Positions 1-11,609 of a stretch of DNA of 64,000 nt are shown here, one piece after another (within the stretch, counting starts at the first letter, position 1; every line of letters begins with the position of its first letter). Origin of the DNA: Glandiceps talaboti (taxonomy: Eukaryota; Hemichordata; Enteropneusta; Spengelidae); NCBI RefSeq assembly GCF_964340395.1, contig NC_135570.1, positions 17,610,822 to 17,674,821 of the forward strand, given 5' to 3'. A program made the translations under genes and the position numbers. A model generated the notes under the pieces. The model did no database searches, had not been told where the DNA came from, and saw only the letters and a list, made by a program, of their open reading frames with translations.

Positions 1-51
1 ATTTTATGACTAACTTTCACAAACTTAACAAAGTGATAAGCGTTAATAATG

Positions 52-226
52 AAGTAATTATAATCTCTCCTACTGGACTTGCTGTTGTTTTGAACGACAA
101 CAGTTTTACGTCCTATCCTGGAAGCTTCCTCAGGCCGATTGATCGGAGGAAGCTTCCAGGATAGGACGTAAAACTATTGTCATTCAAAAACAACAGCAAG
201 TCCAGTAGGATAGATTATAATTACTT
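52..226. repeat. foldback with about 80-bp arms and a 14-bp loop
   Basis: The arms 52-131 and 146-226 are near-perfect reverse complements, for example AAGCTTCCTC against GAGGAAGCTT and GGACTTGCTGTTG against CAACAGCAAGTCC. A few mismatches fall around GAACGACAACAG. The loop contains the small internal stem CCGA/TCGG. It looks like a foldback or MITE-type insertion. No gene is present, and target-site duplications were not resolved. Confidence 0.85.
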
Positions 227-395
227 TGTTATTTACTTCATACCTGGATGATTGAGAACATTTATAGACAAACTGATAAGAGAATCACCTGAATCTACAT
301 CAGTGGTAACTGTTCTTTTTTTTTGTAAAACTGATCTTATTGTTTTTCCCTAACTTTGTCTCTGCATGATTTAATCTTCTCTTAGCTCACTTACA

Positions 396-675
396 GGCTG
401 TAATGACTTGGTTTCTGTAACTCTATGTAATTACACCCTATATATAGGGTGTCAGGCTTTAATGACTTGGTTTCTGTAACTCTATGTAATTACACCCTAA
501 ATATAGGGTGTCAGGCTTTAATGACTTGGTTTCTGTAACTCTATGTAATTACACCCTAAATATAGGGTGTCAGGCTTTAATGACTTGGTTTCTGTAACGC
601 TATGTAATTACACCCTAAATATAGGGTGTCAGGCTTTAATGACTTGGTTTCTGTAACTCTATGTAATTACACCCT
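396..675. repeat. 59-bp tandem repeat with 20-bp palindrome, array 1 (about 4.7 copies)
   Basis: Units start at 396, 455, 514, 573 and 632, an exact 59-bp spacing. Each carries AATGACTTGGTTTCTGTAAC and a palindrome, ACACCCTATATATAGGGTGT in the first copy and the A-variant ACACCCTAAATATAGGGTGT in most others. The last copy breaks off inside the palindrome at about 675. Confidence 0.95.
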
Positions 676-1433
676 TTATCACAATAATACGTGCATATCT
701 TCTACTGTGTGACGTCAAACAGGGGTGATTTCAGAGCACATCACCCCTGTTCTACCGAACTATTTTTTCTCCGTACTGTTCGAGTGTTCGTGCAATCCTA
801 TGCTACGATCAAGTTTATTGTAATAATTATGTGCTTTCAAAATGTAAATGCATACATTACGTTACATATATCCTTGGATGGCATGAGTTTGATACGTAGA
901 AGTACTTTTATTTTTATTTGGTACATTTTATTCTATTTAAAAATCACGTAGATTATCGATGTAGCAGCCTGCAAGTGCAAGCTTACTTCGCTTCGAGCTC
1001 AGATCTCCGAACTTACACAACGCGAGAAAATATGATTAAAATGACGGCACAAAAGTCGTATTCAGACAATTCTACTTACGTGTTAAACTAAATTCGATAT
1101 TACATGTAGTTCGCAAGGTTGTAACCGATCATTTTGGTTGAGAAACCACAGAACAGTATGACCGATACCGTGTTTGTAGTAAGCTTGACCTCGCGACAGG
1201 TCACGCGATTATGTAATTTGCATAGCCGTCGGTTGCCATTTTTTAATACGCGATGAAGAATATAGTGCGACGAAATGATGCAGTATTCGTAAAATACGAA
1301 TGAAATTTTAGAAAAATACGGGGAATACTTAGTTATGTGATAAATATATAATTCCATGAAATCAATGTTAGTTTTACGTCATAATGCTCCTCGTATGATT
1401 TCACGGACTACAAATTCTCGCCTACCAGCTCGA
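676..1433. other. CpG-rich island between two arrays of the same repeat
   Basis: These roughly 760 bases interrupt the 59-bp repeat. The island is richer in CpG than its surroundings (for example CTCGCGACAGGTCACGCG near 1191). It holds a perfect 11-bp-stem hairpin at 719-750 (ACAGGGGTGAT/ATCACCCCTGT). Its ends carry an imperfect inverted match (TGTGACGTCAAAC near 707 against GTTTTACGTCATA near 1371). Short open frames on both strands look accidental. It may be the body of a transposable element whose ends are the minisatellite. Confidence 0.5.
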
Positions 1434-1705
1434 ATGTAATTACACCCTATATATAGGGTGTCAGTCTTTAATGACTTGGTTTCAGTAACTCTATGTAATT
1501 ACACCCTATATATAGGGTGTCAGGCTTTAATGACTTGGTTTCTGTAACTCTATGTAATTACACCCTAAATATAGGGTGTCAGGCTTTAATGACTTGGTTT
1601 CTGTAACTCTATGTAATTACACCCTATATATAGGGTGTCAGGCTTTAATGACTTGGTTTCTGTAACTCTATGTAATTACACCCTAAATATAGGGTGTCAG
1701 GCTTT
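1434..1705. repeat. 59-bp tandem repeat with palindrome, array 2 (about 4.6 copies)
   Basis: This is the same unit, period and orientation as the array at 396-675. It begins partway through the unit at ATGTAATTACACCC, the same place where the first array stops, and ends at GGGTGTCAGGCTTTTGG. Confidence 0.95.
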
Positions 1706-1910
1706 TGGTTGATGCCAGGTTTGAGTTCAGTTGATTTAAAGTGAAAGTTACAGTTAAGTGAAACTATGCTTCAGTGAGTAGAATACTACAAGTGACTTTT
1801 AAATACACAGCAATAAATCTCACCCTGAAAATGTATAAACTCTGTGTGTGCTTCTTTAACTTACAAAGTAATTATTTTCATTTAGCCCAAGATCATGTCT
1901 TATCATTCCT

Positions 1911-3924
1911 TCAATAGTCCCTCTCAACTACTAATCACAACACTACATAGTCCCTCTCTACTACTAATCACAACACTACATAGTCCCTCTCTACTACTAA
2001 TCACAACACTACATAGTCCCTCTCTACTACTAATCACAACACTACATAGTCCCTCGATCTCTACTACTAATCACAACACTACATATTCCCTCTCAACTAC
2101 TAATCACAACACTACATAGTCCCTCTCTACTACTAATCACAACACTACATAGTCCCTCTCTACTACTAATCACAACACTACATAGTCCCTCTCTACTACT
2201 AATCACAACACTACATAGTCCCTCTCTACTACTAATCACAACACTACATATTCCCTCTCAACTACTAATCACAACACTACATAGTCCCTCTCTACTACTA
2301 ATCACAACACTACATAGTCCCTCTCTACTACTAATCACAACACTACATAGTCCCTCTCTACTACTAATCACAACACTACATAGTCCCTCTCTACTACTAA
2401 TCACAACACTACATAGTCCCTCTCTACTACTAATCACAACACTACATAGTCCCTCTCTACTACTAATCTCAACACTACATAGTCCCTCTCTACTACTAAT
2501 CACAACACTACATAGTCCCTCTCTACTACTAATCACAACACTACATAGTCCCTCTCTACTACTAATCACAACACTACATAGTCCCTCTCTACTACTAATC
2601 ACAACACTACATAGTCCCTCTCTACTACTAATCACAACACTACATAGTCCCTCTCTACTACTAATCACAACGCTACATAGTCCCTCTCTACTACTAATCA
2701 CAACGCTACATAGTCCCTCTCTACTACTAATCACAACGCTACATAGTCCCTCTCTACTACTAATCACAACGCTACATAACCCCTCTCTACTACTAATCAC
2801 AACACTACATAGTCCCTCTCTACTACTAATCACAACACTACATAGTCCCTCTCTACTACAAATCACAACACTACATAGTCCCTCTCTACTACTAATCACA
2901 ACACTACATAGTCCCTCTCTACTACTAATCACAACACTACATAGTCCCTCTCTACTACTAATCACAACACTACATAGTCCCTCTCTACTACTAATCACAA
3001 CGCTACATAGTCCCTCTCTACTACTAATCACAACACTACATAGTCCCTCTCTACTACTAATCACAACACTACATAGTCCCTCTCTACTACTAATCACAAC
3101 GCTACATAGTCCCTCTCTACTACTAATCACAACGCTACATAGTCCCTCTCTACTACTAATCACAACGCTACATAGTCCCTCTCTACTACTAATCACAACG
3201 CTACATAGTCCCTCTCTACTACTAATCACAACGCTACATAGTCCCTCTCTACTACTAATCACAACGCTACATAGTCCCTCTCTACTACTAATCACGCTAC
3301 ATAGTCCCTCTCTACTACTAATCACAACACTACATAGTCCCTCTCTACTACTAATCACAACGCTACATAGTCCCTCTCTACTACTAATCACAACACTACA
3401 TATTCCCTCTCAACTACTAATCACAACACTACATAGTCCCTCTCTACTACTAATCACACTACATAGTCCCTCTCTACTACTAATCACAACACTACATAGT
3501 CCCTCTCTACTACTAATCACAACACTACATAGTCCCTCTCTACTACTAATCACAACACTACATAGTCCCTCTCTACTACTAATCACAACACTACATAGTC
3601 CCTCTCTACTACTAATCACAACACTACATAGTCCCTCTCTACTACTAATCACAACACTACATATTCCCTCTCAACTACTAATCACAACACTACATAGTCC
3701 CTCTCTACTACTAATCACACTACATAGTCCCTCTCTACTACTAATCACAACACTACATAGTCCCTCTCTACTACTAATCACAACACTACATAGTCCCTCT
3801 CTACTACTAATCACAACACTACATAGTCCCTCTCTACTACTAATCACAACACTACATAGTCCCTCTCTACTACTAATCACAACACTACATAGTCCCTCTC
3901 TACTACTAATCACAACACTACATA
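1911..3924. repeat. 33-bp minisatellite, about 61 copies
   Basis: The core is CATAGTCCCTCTCTACTACT followed by AATCACAACACTA. Because 33 is divisible by 3, long open frames arise on the minus strand with an 11-residue repeat (ISSREGLCSVV). Variants include CGCTACATAG, a 30-bp unit lacking 3 bases (ATCACACTAC or ATCACGCTAC), and a TATTCCCTCTCAACTAC form that puts a TGA in that frame. The stop-bearing variant recurs at about 2089, 2250, 3402 and 3663. The last two mark a 261-bp block duplicated end to end (3404-3664 and 3665-3925). Confidence 0.97.
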
Positions 3925-4191
3925 CATTATTTTTCACAACTTTATTAATATAGTGATATTCTAATATACAAATTTAAATGTACATGATTTCCAAAACTGG
4001 ACTCCTCATTTGAATAAATTTATATCTGCTGTTGTCTTTTATTCATTATTTTATTTATTTGATATTTTTGTCAATTGATATCTAAATGATGTTATTGCAC
4101 ATGTTATAAGATATATGTATTTGTATAAATACATAAAAACTTTAGACTACATCAACCTTATAATTATGGCTTAGAAATCAAGACAAATCAG

Positions 4192-4655
4192 TTTTCTATA
4201 ACCAGAAAAACAAAAGAATTTATACTATGGTCACTAAGAATAGTTTACAGAACACATTGGAATGATTAAGAACTATACAACACATATTGTTAAAACTAAA
4301 GATTGCTTTGGTTATCAGAAAAACAAAAGAACTTTATACTGTGGCCACTAGGGAATAGTTTACAGAACACATTGGAATGGTTAAGAACTATACAACACAT
4401 ATTGTTAAAACTAAAAGTTGCTTTGGTTATCAGAAAACCAAAAGAACTTTATACTATGGCCACTAGGGAATAGTTTACAGAACACATTGGAATGATTAAG
4501 AACTATACAACACATATTGTTAAAACTATATGTTGCTTTGGTTATCAGAAAAACAAAAGAATTTATACTATGGCTACTAGGGAATAGTTTACAGAACACA
4601 TTGGAATGATTAAGAATTAAAAATACATTATCATAATTAAATGTTGCTTTGGTTG
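4192..4655. repeat. 115-bp tandem repeat, about four copies
   Basis: AACTATACAACACATATTGT occurs at 4271, 4386 and 4501, exactly 115 bp apart, with partial units at both ends. Each unit also carries AGTTTACAGAACACATTGGA and GCTTTGGTTATCAGAAAA. It lies just beyond the predicted 3' end of MTHFD2. Short minus-strand open frames in it are by-products of the repeat. Confidence 0.92.
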
Positions 4656-4761
4656 ACACATGTATTCCACTGGCAATACAGATGAAAAACAGCAGTTATT
4701 ACATCCACAACATGAAATAACAGTTGATAAATTCACAAGGTGATACAATCTTATATGTTGG

Positions 4762-4767
4762 TTTATT
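4762..4767 (-). promoter_or_regulatory. candidate polyadenylation signal of MTHFD2
   Basis: AATAAA on the minus strand lies 8 bases after the stop codon of the terminal exon. If used, the 3' UTR would be only about 30 nt. Other AATAAA motifs lie near 4054-4070, beyond a 115-bp tandem repeat, and could give a longer UTR. The motif match is seen; its use is inferred. Confidence 0.4.
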
Positions 4768-4775
4768 CAGTTTGG

Positions 4776-4900
4776 TCAGGCTTTACTGTAAACAAAATCT
4801 TTTCTTGCAGCCATTAAAGTATTCTTCATTAGCATCGCTACTGTCATTGGTCCAACACCACCTGGTACAGGTGTAATACGACTAGCCTTGTCATGAACAC
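4776..4900 (-). CDS. MTHFD2: MTHFD2 terminal exon
   Basis: This 125-nt exon follows a TTTTACCAG acceptor at 4901-4902. It completes the split glycine and encodes 40 residues, beginning [18 protein letters not shown] and ending DFVYSKA, then TGA at 4778-4776. [20 protein letters not shown] is the invariant C-terminal signature of the family. The tail is about 15-20 residues shorter than that of the human protein, which is unremarkable because this end is variable. The upstream intron near the acceptor is U-rich on the transcript strand, which suits splicing. Confidence 0.94.
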
Positions 4901-7900
4901 CTGGTAAAATAATAACAAATAATATAATCTTTGTATGATCTATAGATGTAGCAAGTTTCATTGACTTTGGTGTAGCCGTGCTGCATGTGTAACCCCATTT
5001 ATACAATCATTAATTTATGCCCATTAAGGTGCGTCTTTTCCTAGTTTGCATGCTTATTACATCAGAAATACAAATGTTTACATGTACATGTAAACATGGC
5101 ATTCTTCCACACTCCATATACACATACACAGCTTACACTTCCAAAATGTCACAAGAAAACATTTATAATATGCAACAATACTCTGTACAGTGGTTTAATG
5201 TTATCTTTCTGGGCTTTCTATTTTTCTATGGTAATCACTCTCTGAATGACAGTGTTAACATTCAACTTGAGAGAGACACAGTTGCAAAAGCGTTTGATAC
5301 AAATTGTATGATGCTGAAGAGAACTGTGAACTTGGTATACACCGAGAGATTCATTTATTCTTGAACGATGCCTTACATGTAACATTACTAGTAAACCACA
5401 TGTTCACCTCAGAGCATACTAGTGGAGAGAGAAGACATGTCAGACCTCATAGCATGTACATCCTGAGCTAGTAGTGAATGATCAGTTCACATAATGCATT
5501 CGATCATCTAGTAACGAAGCTCAAAAAGAACAAGTTTCACTTTTAGTGACAATGAAATGGTGACGAGGTGATATGAATTTCTCTGAGCGAAGTTTTCAGT
5601 CTTAACTGTACGCCACCAATGGTGGTCTATTTGATCACCGCTTTGCCTATGAACAGAAGATGCTTCACAGTTCATTAATTATGCAAATTAGCAATTAATT
5701 GACAGCACTGAATTTCATTAAGAACTATCATATCTCTGTATTAAGCACTGCAGACACACAGAGACAGAGACATACAAACACACAAACACACACAGGCTTT
5801 TCATCCCTAAATCATAATCTTCCTTATGGAAGGTAAAAATACTGCCAATGGCATTGTAGCACAACTGTACAGTTTTTAAAAATGTTTACCCACATGCTGA
5901 TCCATGCTACATGTAGGAATAGGAGTTCATTTGCTGAATGACTATCCAGTTGCCTATCCAACCCTGTTGTTATCACTGCAATATATGCGATCATTTGGCT
6001 GTTGCTATGGGTGGGGTCTTGTTGCTAGCCATATTTACATTTTTTGAATGTTTATTCATTTGTCTATTAATCCCTGCTGTTATCTTTGCAATATACGTGT
6101 TCATTTGACTGTTGCTATGGGCATGGTCTTGTTCCTAGGCACATTTACAAACATTTTTTGAATGTTTATTCACTTCTCTAGTAATCCCTGTTGATATCTT
6201 TGAAATATATCTGATCATTTGGCCATTGCTATGGGAGTGGTAATGTTGCTAGACATATTTGCATATATCTTTTGAATGTTCGTTCACTTGTCTATGAATA
6301 ACTGATGTTATCTTTGCAATATATGTGATCCTTTGGCTGTTGCTATGGGTGTGGTCTTGTTGCTAGGTATATTTGCATATATTTTTTAATGTTTATTCAT
6401 ATGTCTATTAATCCCTGCTATCCGGCTTTGCAATATACTGTAAATCATGTTCTATTAGCGAGCATGTTATTTTAGCAAAATTAGCGAATAGTGTAGCTTT
6501 GCTAATATTCAAATTGCCGCTATTAACAGAATGTGTTGAAATATTATATTCAAAATGGACGCAGATGAAAACTTCAATATACCACACATGCACATGTCAC
6601 ACATACAGTACTAGTCTACACACATAAACAGGCAGAACATCATGAATGATTTACAACACATAATTGTGGTTTCAAATTTGAACTGGGGATCAGATTTTTG
6701 CATAGATTCAATTCATAGTTTATTCACTATAATGTATATATAAAAAATACATCAGAAATCCTGTTGGCTATTGTAACGCTAAAAAAATAGCAGTTAAATA
6801 CAACATCCAGCAACAGTTACCAGTCAAATACAAACAATCACAAATAAACGCTAACGATGACTAGAATTACGAGCATCTCGCAAGAGGGTCCTTCCCATTT
6901 AATCAGTGGACTGCTGACATGTAAAAAAAATTTCTGTGACGTTCTGATTTCGCTGTAAGTGAGCGATAAACGTTTCCCTGATGGTATAAGGGAGAACTGA
7001 TTGTTGGCCAGATGGGAAGAATCAGATAGAATTGATTTCATTTTCTTTTTCATCCTAGACCTGTAAATATCATCTATAAAAATGAGGCAGATTTACACCA
7101 ATAATGTGCTCGTCTGAATGTACGTATCACACAGTTTAGTAGGCGCCGGTCCTCCACAGTGGAGCTCCTGTACCAGAAAATAATGGAGATTGTTAACTCA
7201 CTCTCAATAACTGCCAGGTAAAATTTTATCAGAATATTCTTCCTAAGACCGAAGCCCGCCAACCTACGCGTACGGGTAGCTTGCATTTAATACATTTAAT
7301 GCATTTAATACATTTAATACATTTAATACATTCTAGAGTTGCACAAAATACATTCTATTTCTCGGCGATGGTCCGGGTAGCTTGCATTTAATACATTTAA
7401 TGCATTTAATACATTTAATACATTTAATACATTTAATACATTCTAGAGTTGCACGAAATACATTCTATTCCTCGGCGATGGTCCGGGTAGCTTGCATTTA
7501 AAACATTTAATGCATTTAATACATTTAATACATTTAATACATTCTAGAGTTGCACGAAATACATTCTATTCCTCGGCGATGGTCCGGGTAGCTTGCATTT
7601 AATACATTTAATGCATTTAATACATTTAATACATTTAATACATTCTAGAGATGCACGAAATACATTCTATTTCTCGGCGATGGTCCGGGTAGCTTGCATT
7701 TAATACATTTAATGCATTTAATACATTTAATACATTCTAGAGTTGCACGAAATACATTCTCTTTCTCGGCGATGGTCCGGGTAGCTTGTATTTAATACAT
7801 TTAATACATTCTAGAGTTGCACGAAATACATTCTATTCCTCGGCGATGGTCCGGGTAGCTTGCATTTAATACATTTAATACATTTAATGCATTTAATGAA

Positions 7901-10900
7901 TTTAATACATTCTAGAGTTGCACGAAATACATTCTATTCCTCGGCGATGGTCCGGGTAGCTTGCATTTAATACATTTAATACATTTAATGCATTTAATGA
8001 ATTTAATACATTCTAGAGTTGCACGAAATACATTATATTTCTCGGCGATGGTCCGGGTAGGTTGCATTTAATACATTCTAGAGTTGCACGAAATACATTC
8101 TATTTGTCGGCGATGGTCCGGATAGCTTGCATTTAATACATTTAATCAATTTAATGCATTTAAATGTATTAAATGCAAGGTCCCGTACCATCTCCCGATA
8201 CTACAATGTATTTCGTGCAACTCTAGAATGTATTAAATGTATTAAATGCAAGGTCCTGTACCGCCTCCCGATACTAGAATGTATTAATAAATGCATTAAA
8301 TGTATTAAATGCAAGGTCCCGTACCACCTCCCGATACCAGAATGACTATTTTGTGCAACTCTAGAATGTATTAAATGTATTAAATGCAAGGTCCCGTACC
8401 GCCTCCCGATACTAGAATGTATTTCGTGCAACTCTAGAATGTATTAAATGTATTAAATGCAAGTTCCTGTACCGTCTCTCGATACTAGAATGTATTAAAT
8501 GTATTAAATGTATTAAATGCAAGGTCCCGTACCGCCTCCTGATATTAGAATGTATTTCGTGCAACTCTAGAATGTATTAAATGCAAGGTCCTGTACCGCC
8601 TCCTGATACTAGAATGTATTAAATGTTTTAAATGCAAGGTCCCGTACCGTCTCCCTTTACTAGAATGTATTTCGTGCAACTCTAATTTGTCGGCGACGGT
8701 CCGGGTAGCTTGCATTTAATACATTAAATACATTTAATGCATTTAATGCATTTAATACATTCTAGAGGTGCACGAAATACATTCTTTTTCTCGGCGATGG
8801 TCAGGGTAGCTTGCATTTAATGATTTCTAACTTCTCTTCAAAAAATGTAAAACGTGCATGAGTTAAATGTAAAAAATGTATTTCGTGCAAAATATCTGAC
8901 TTCTGGCCATGGATGGACAATTAATCAACGGAAGTCAGTTACTACCTGGTGGCAGCTACTACTAGATTTTCAACGATTACCCTACCCTTACCCTTTAACC
9001 TTATTCTTTTACAGAATTTGACAGAACACAGAATACAAATAAATCACCCCAACAACAACACAAAACGAGAAATCCAAGTCGAAATGTGACGCCATTCAAA
9101 ATCGGGCTATGAGATATTTTCTCGGTGTCCATAAATTCGCTCCGATACTTGCTGTTAATGGAGATATGGGCTGGGACAGTTGTCTGATAAGGCACCAGCT
9201 TAATATGGCCAGATTATGGAATCGTTTATTATCTATGCCAGATAACAGGATAACCAAACAAGTGTTTTTATGGGACTATGAGTTAAATTCAAAAAGTTTG
9301 GCCCAGGATATGTTGAAATTATTTACAGAAATTGGTTTACAAGGAATATGGAGACATGTAATATTTCATTTGTTAAAGAAAAACTGAGAAGCTTTCATGG
9401 TAGTTAATTATTGGGAAATTAATGTGAAAGAAAAGCCTAAGTTAAAAACTTATGTTACTTTCAAAAAACATTATGGTCTGGAAAATTACTTAACGGATAA
9501 TTTGTCACGTGGTAAGCGATCACTTTTAGCTCAGCTCAGACTAGGTATTCTTCCTTTAAAAATTGAAACTGGTAGATTTTCTAATTTAGACAGGGAGGAA
9601 AGACTTTGTGATTTCTGCAAAGACGCAGTTGAAGATGAGATACATTTCCCTTTTCACTGTGGACTTTATCATGAATTTCGAGAGTTTCTGTTTTCAAAAG
9701 CTAGGGAAATATCTCCTCACTTTGACACAAGAGACGTTGTTGAAAACCTAGAATTTTTAATGACAACCATGCCATTTGACCTAGCAAATTTTGTTAGCGA
9801 TGCTTTTTGTAAGAGAAAGGAATTTATGTACAATGTTTAAATATGTACGCTTACTTACTTCATAAGTTAAAGATTTGTATTACTTTAGTATACATTTAAT
9901 GCATTTAATGAATTCTAGAGTTGCACGAAATACATTATATTTCTTGGCGATGGTCCGGGTAGGTTGCATTTAATACATTTAATACATTTAATGCATTTAA
10001 TGCATTTAATGCATTTAATACATTCTAGAGTTGCACGAAATACATTCTATTTGTCGGCGATGGTCCGGATAGCTTGCATTTAATACATTTAATCAATTTA
10101 ATGCATTTAAATGTATTAAATGCCACATGACACTTTAATAAATAAACATAACATATAACAATAGCTAGCTGGGTGTGGCTATGTGTAAGTCCACACATGA
10201 CACTTTAATAAATAAACATAACATATAACAATAGCTAGCTGGGTGTGGCTATGTGTAAGTCCACACATGACACTTTAATAAATAAACATAACATATAACA
10301 ATAGCTAACTGGGTGTGGCTATGTGTAAGTCCACACATGACACTTTAATAAATAAACATAACATATAACAATAGCTAGCTGGGTGTGGCTATGTGTAAGT
10401 CCACACATGACACTTTAATAAATAAACATAACATATAACAATAGCTAGCTGGGTGTGGCTATGTGTAAGTCCACACATGACACTTTAATAAATAAACATA
10501 ACATATAACAATAGCTAGCTGGGTGTGGCTATGTGTAAGTCCACACATGACACTTTAATAAATAAACATAACATATAACAATAGCTAGCTGGGTGTGGCT
10601 ATGTGTAAGTCCACACATGACACTTTAATAAATAAACATAACATATAACAATAGCTAGCTGGGTGTGGCTATGTGTAAGTCCACACATGACACTTTAATA
10701 AATAAACATAACATATAACAATAGCTAGCTGGGTGTGGCTATGTGTAAGTCCACACATGACACTTTAATAAATAAACATAACATATAACAATAGCTAGCT
10801 GGGTGTGGCTATGTGTAAGTCCACACATGACACTTTAATAAATAAACATAACATATAACAATAGCTAGGGTCCATACTGATGCTTAATTTATCATGAAGC

Positions 10901-11547
10901 TTCAATGATAAAATAGTATTAAATGCTGAACTAAAATCAATGAATAAAATGAGAATATACTGCCATTTGGTTGTTGCTATGGGCATAGTCAGGGTTGCCA
11001 GGGCCAATTGTGTCAAAATATTTTGAAGAAAATCTGCAGAATAACACTTCTAGAAACATCTCACCAAGTTTCAGTCTCATTGACCAAGTCCTTTTTGAGA
11101 TATAAGTTTTTGACCAAAATTCACATTTTTATGCATAATTTGCATATCACTGATGAGATCATTATATGCTTAATATTTCTTCATCTATACACCCCTAGAT
11201 GCACCCCCATTAAATTCCAGCCCAATTTGCTCAGTAGTTTGGAATTAAAGATTTTGGACCAAAAAGACACATTTTAGCCCTAACTTGCATATCACTGATG
11301 GAATCATCATGTCGTGAACAATTCTTAATCTTAACCCCTAAGAATGTTCTGACCAACTTTTGGATCGATCTTCCCTGTAGTTTTTGAGTTTAAGTTTTTT
11401 TAACCAATAATTACATTTTTGACCCAAATCACACACCTGTGATACAATCACTTTGATTTGAACAATTTCCCAACTAGACACGTCCACCAAATATCATGGC
11501 AATCGGTCTGATGGTTTTTGACATTAAGTTGTTTACACATTAAATTG

Positions 11548-11609
<62 letters not shown>

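Noticed and set aside
2258-3937. Long minus-strand open frames encoding an 11-residue ISSREGLCSVV repeat (377, 80 and 88 codons)
   Set aside because: They follow directly from a 33-bp tandem repeat whose unit is a multiple of three. There is no signal peptide, splice context or non-repeat sequence except a few edge residues.
4411-4659. 82-codon minus-strand frame with repeated NHSNVFCKLFPS text
   Set aside because: Product of the 115-bp tandem repeat; the repeated residues mirror the DNA repeat.
5017-5364. 115-codon plus-strand frame as a stand-alone gene
   Set aside because: The frame lies in a dispersed repeat with another copy at 46 kb, and only the last 38 or so codons are conserved between copies. 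It is reported as a repeat with a possible coding relic.
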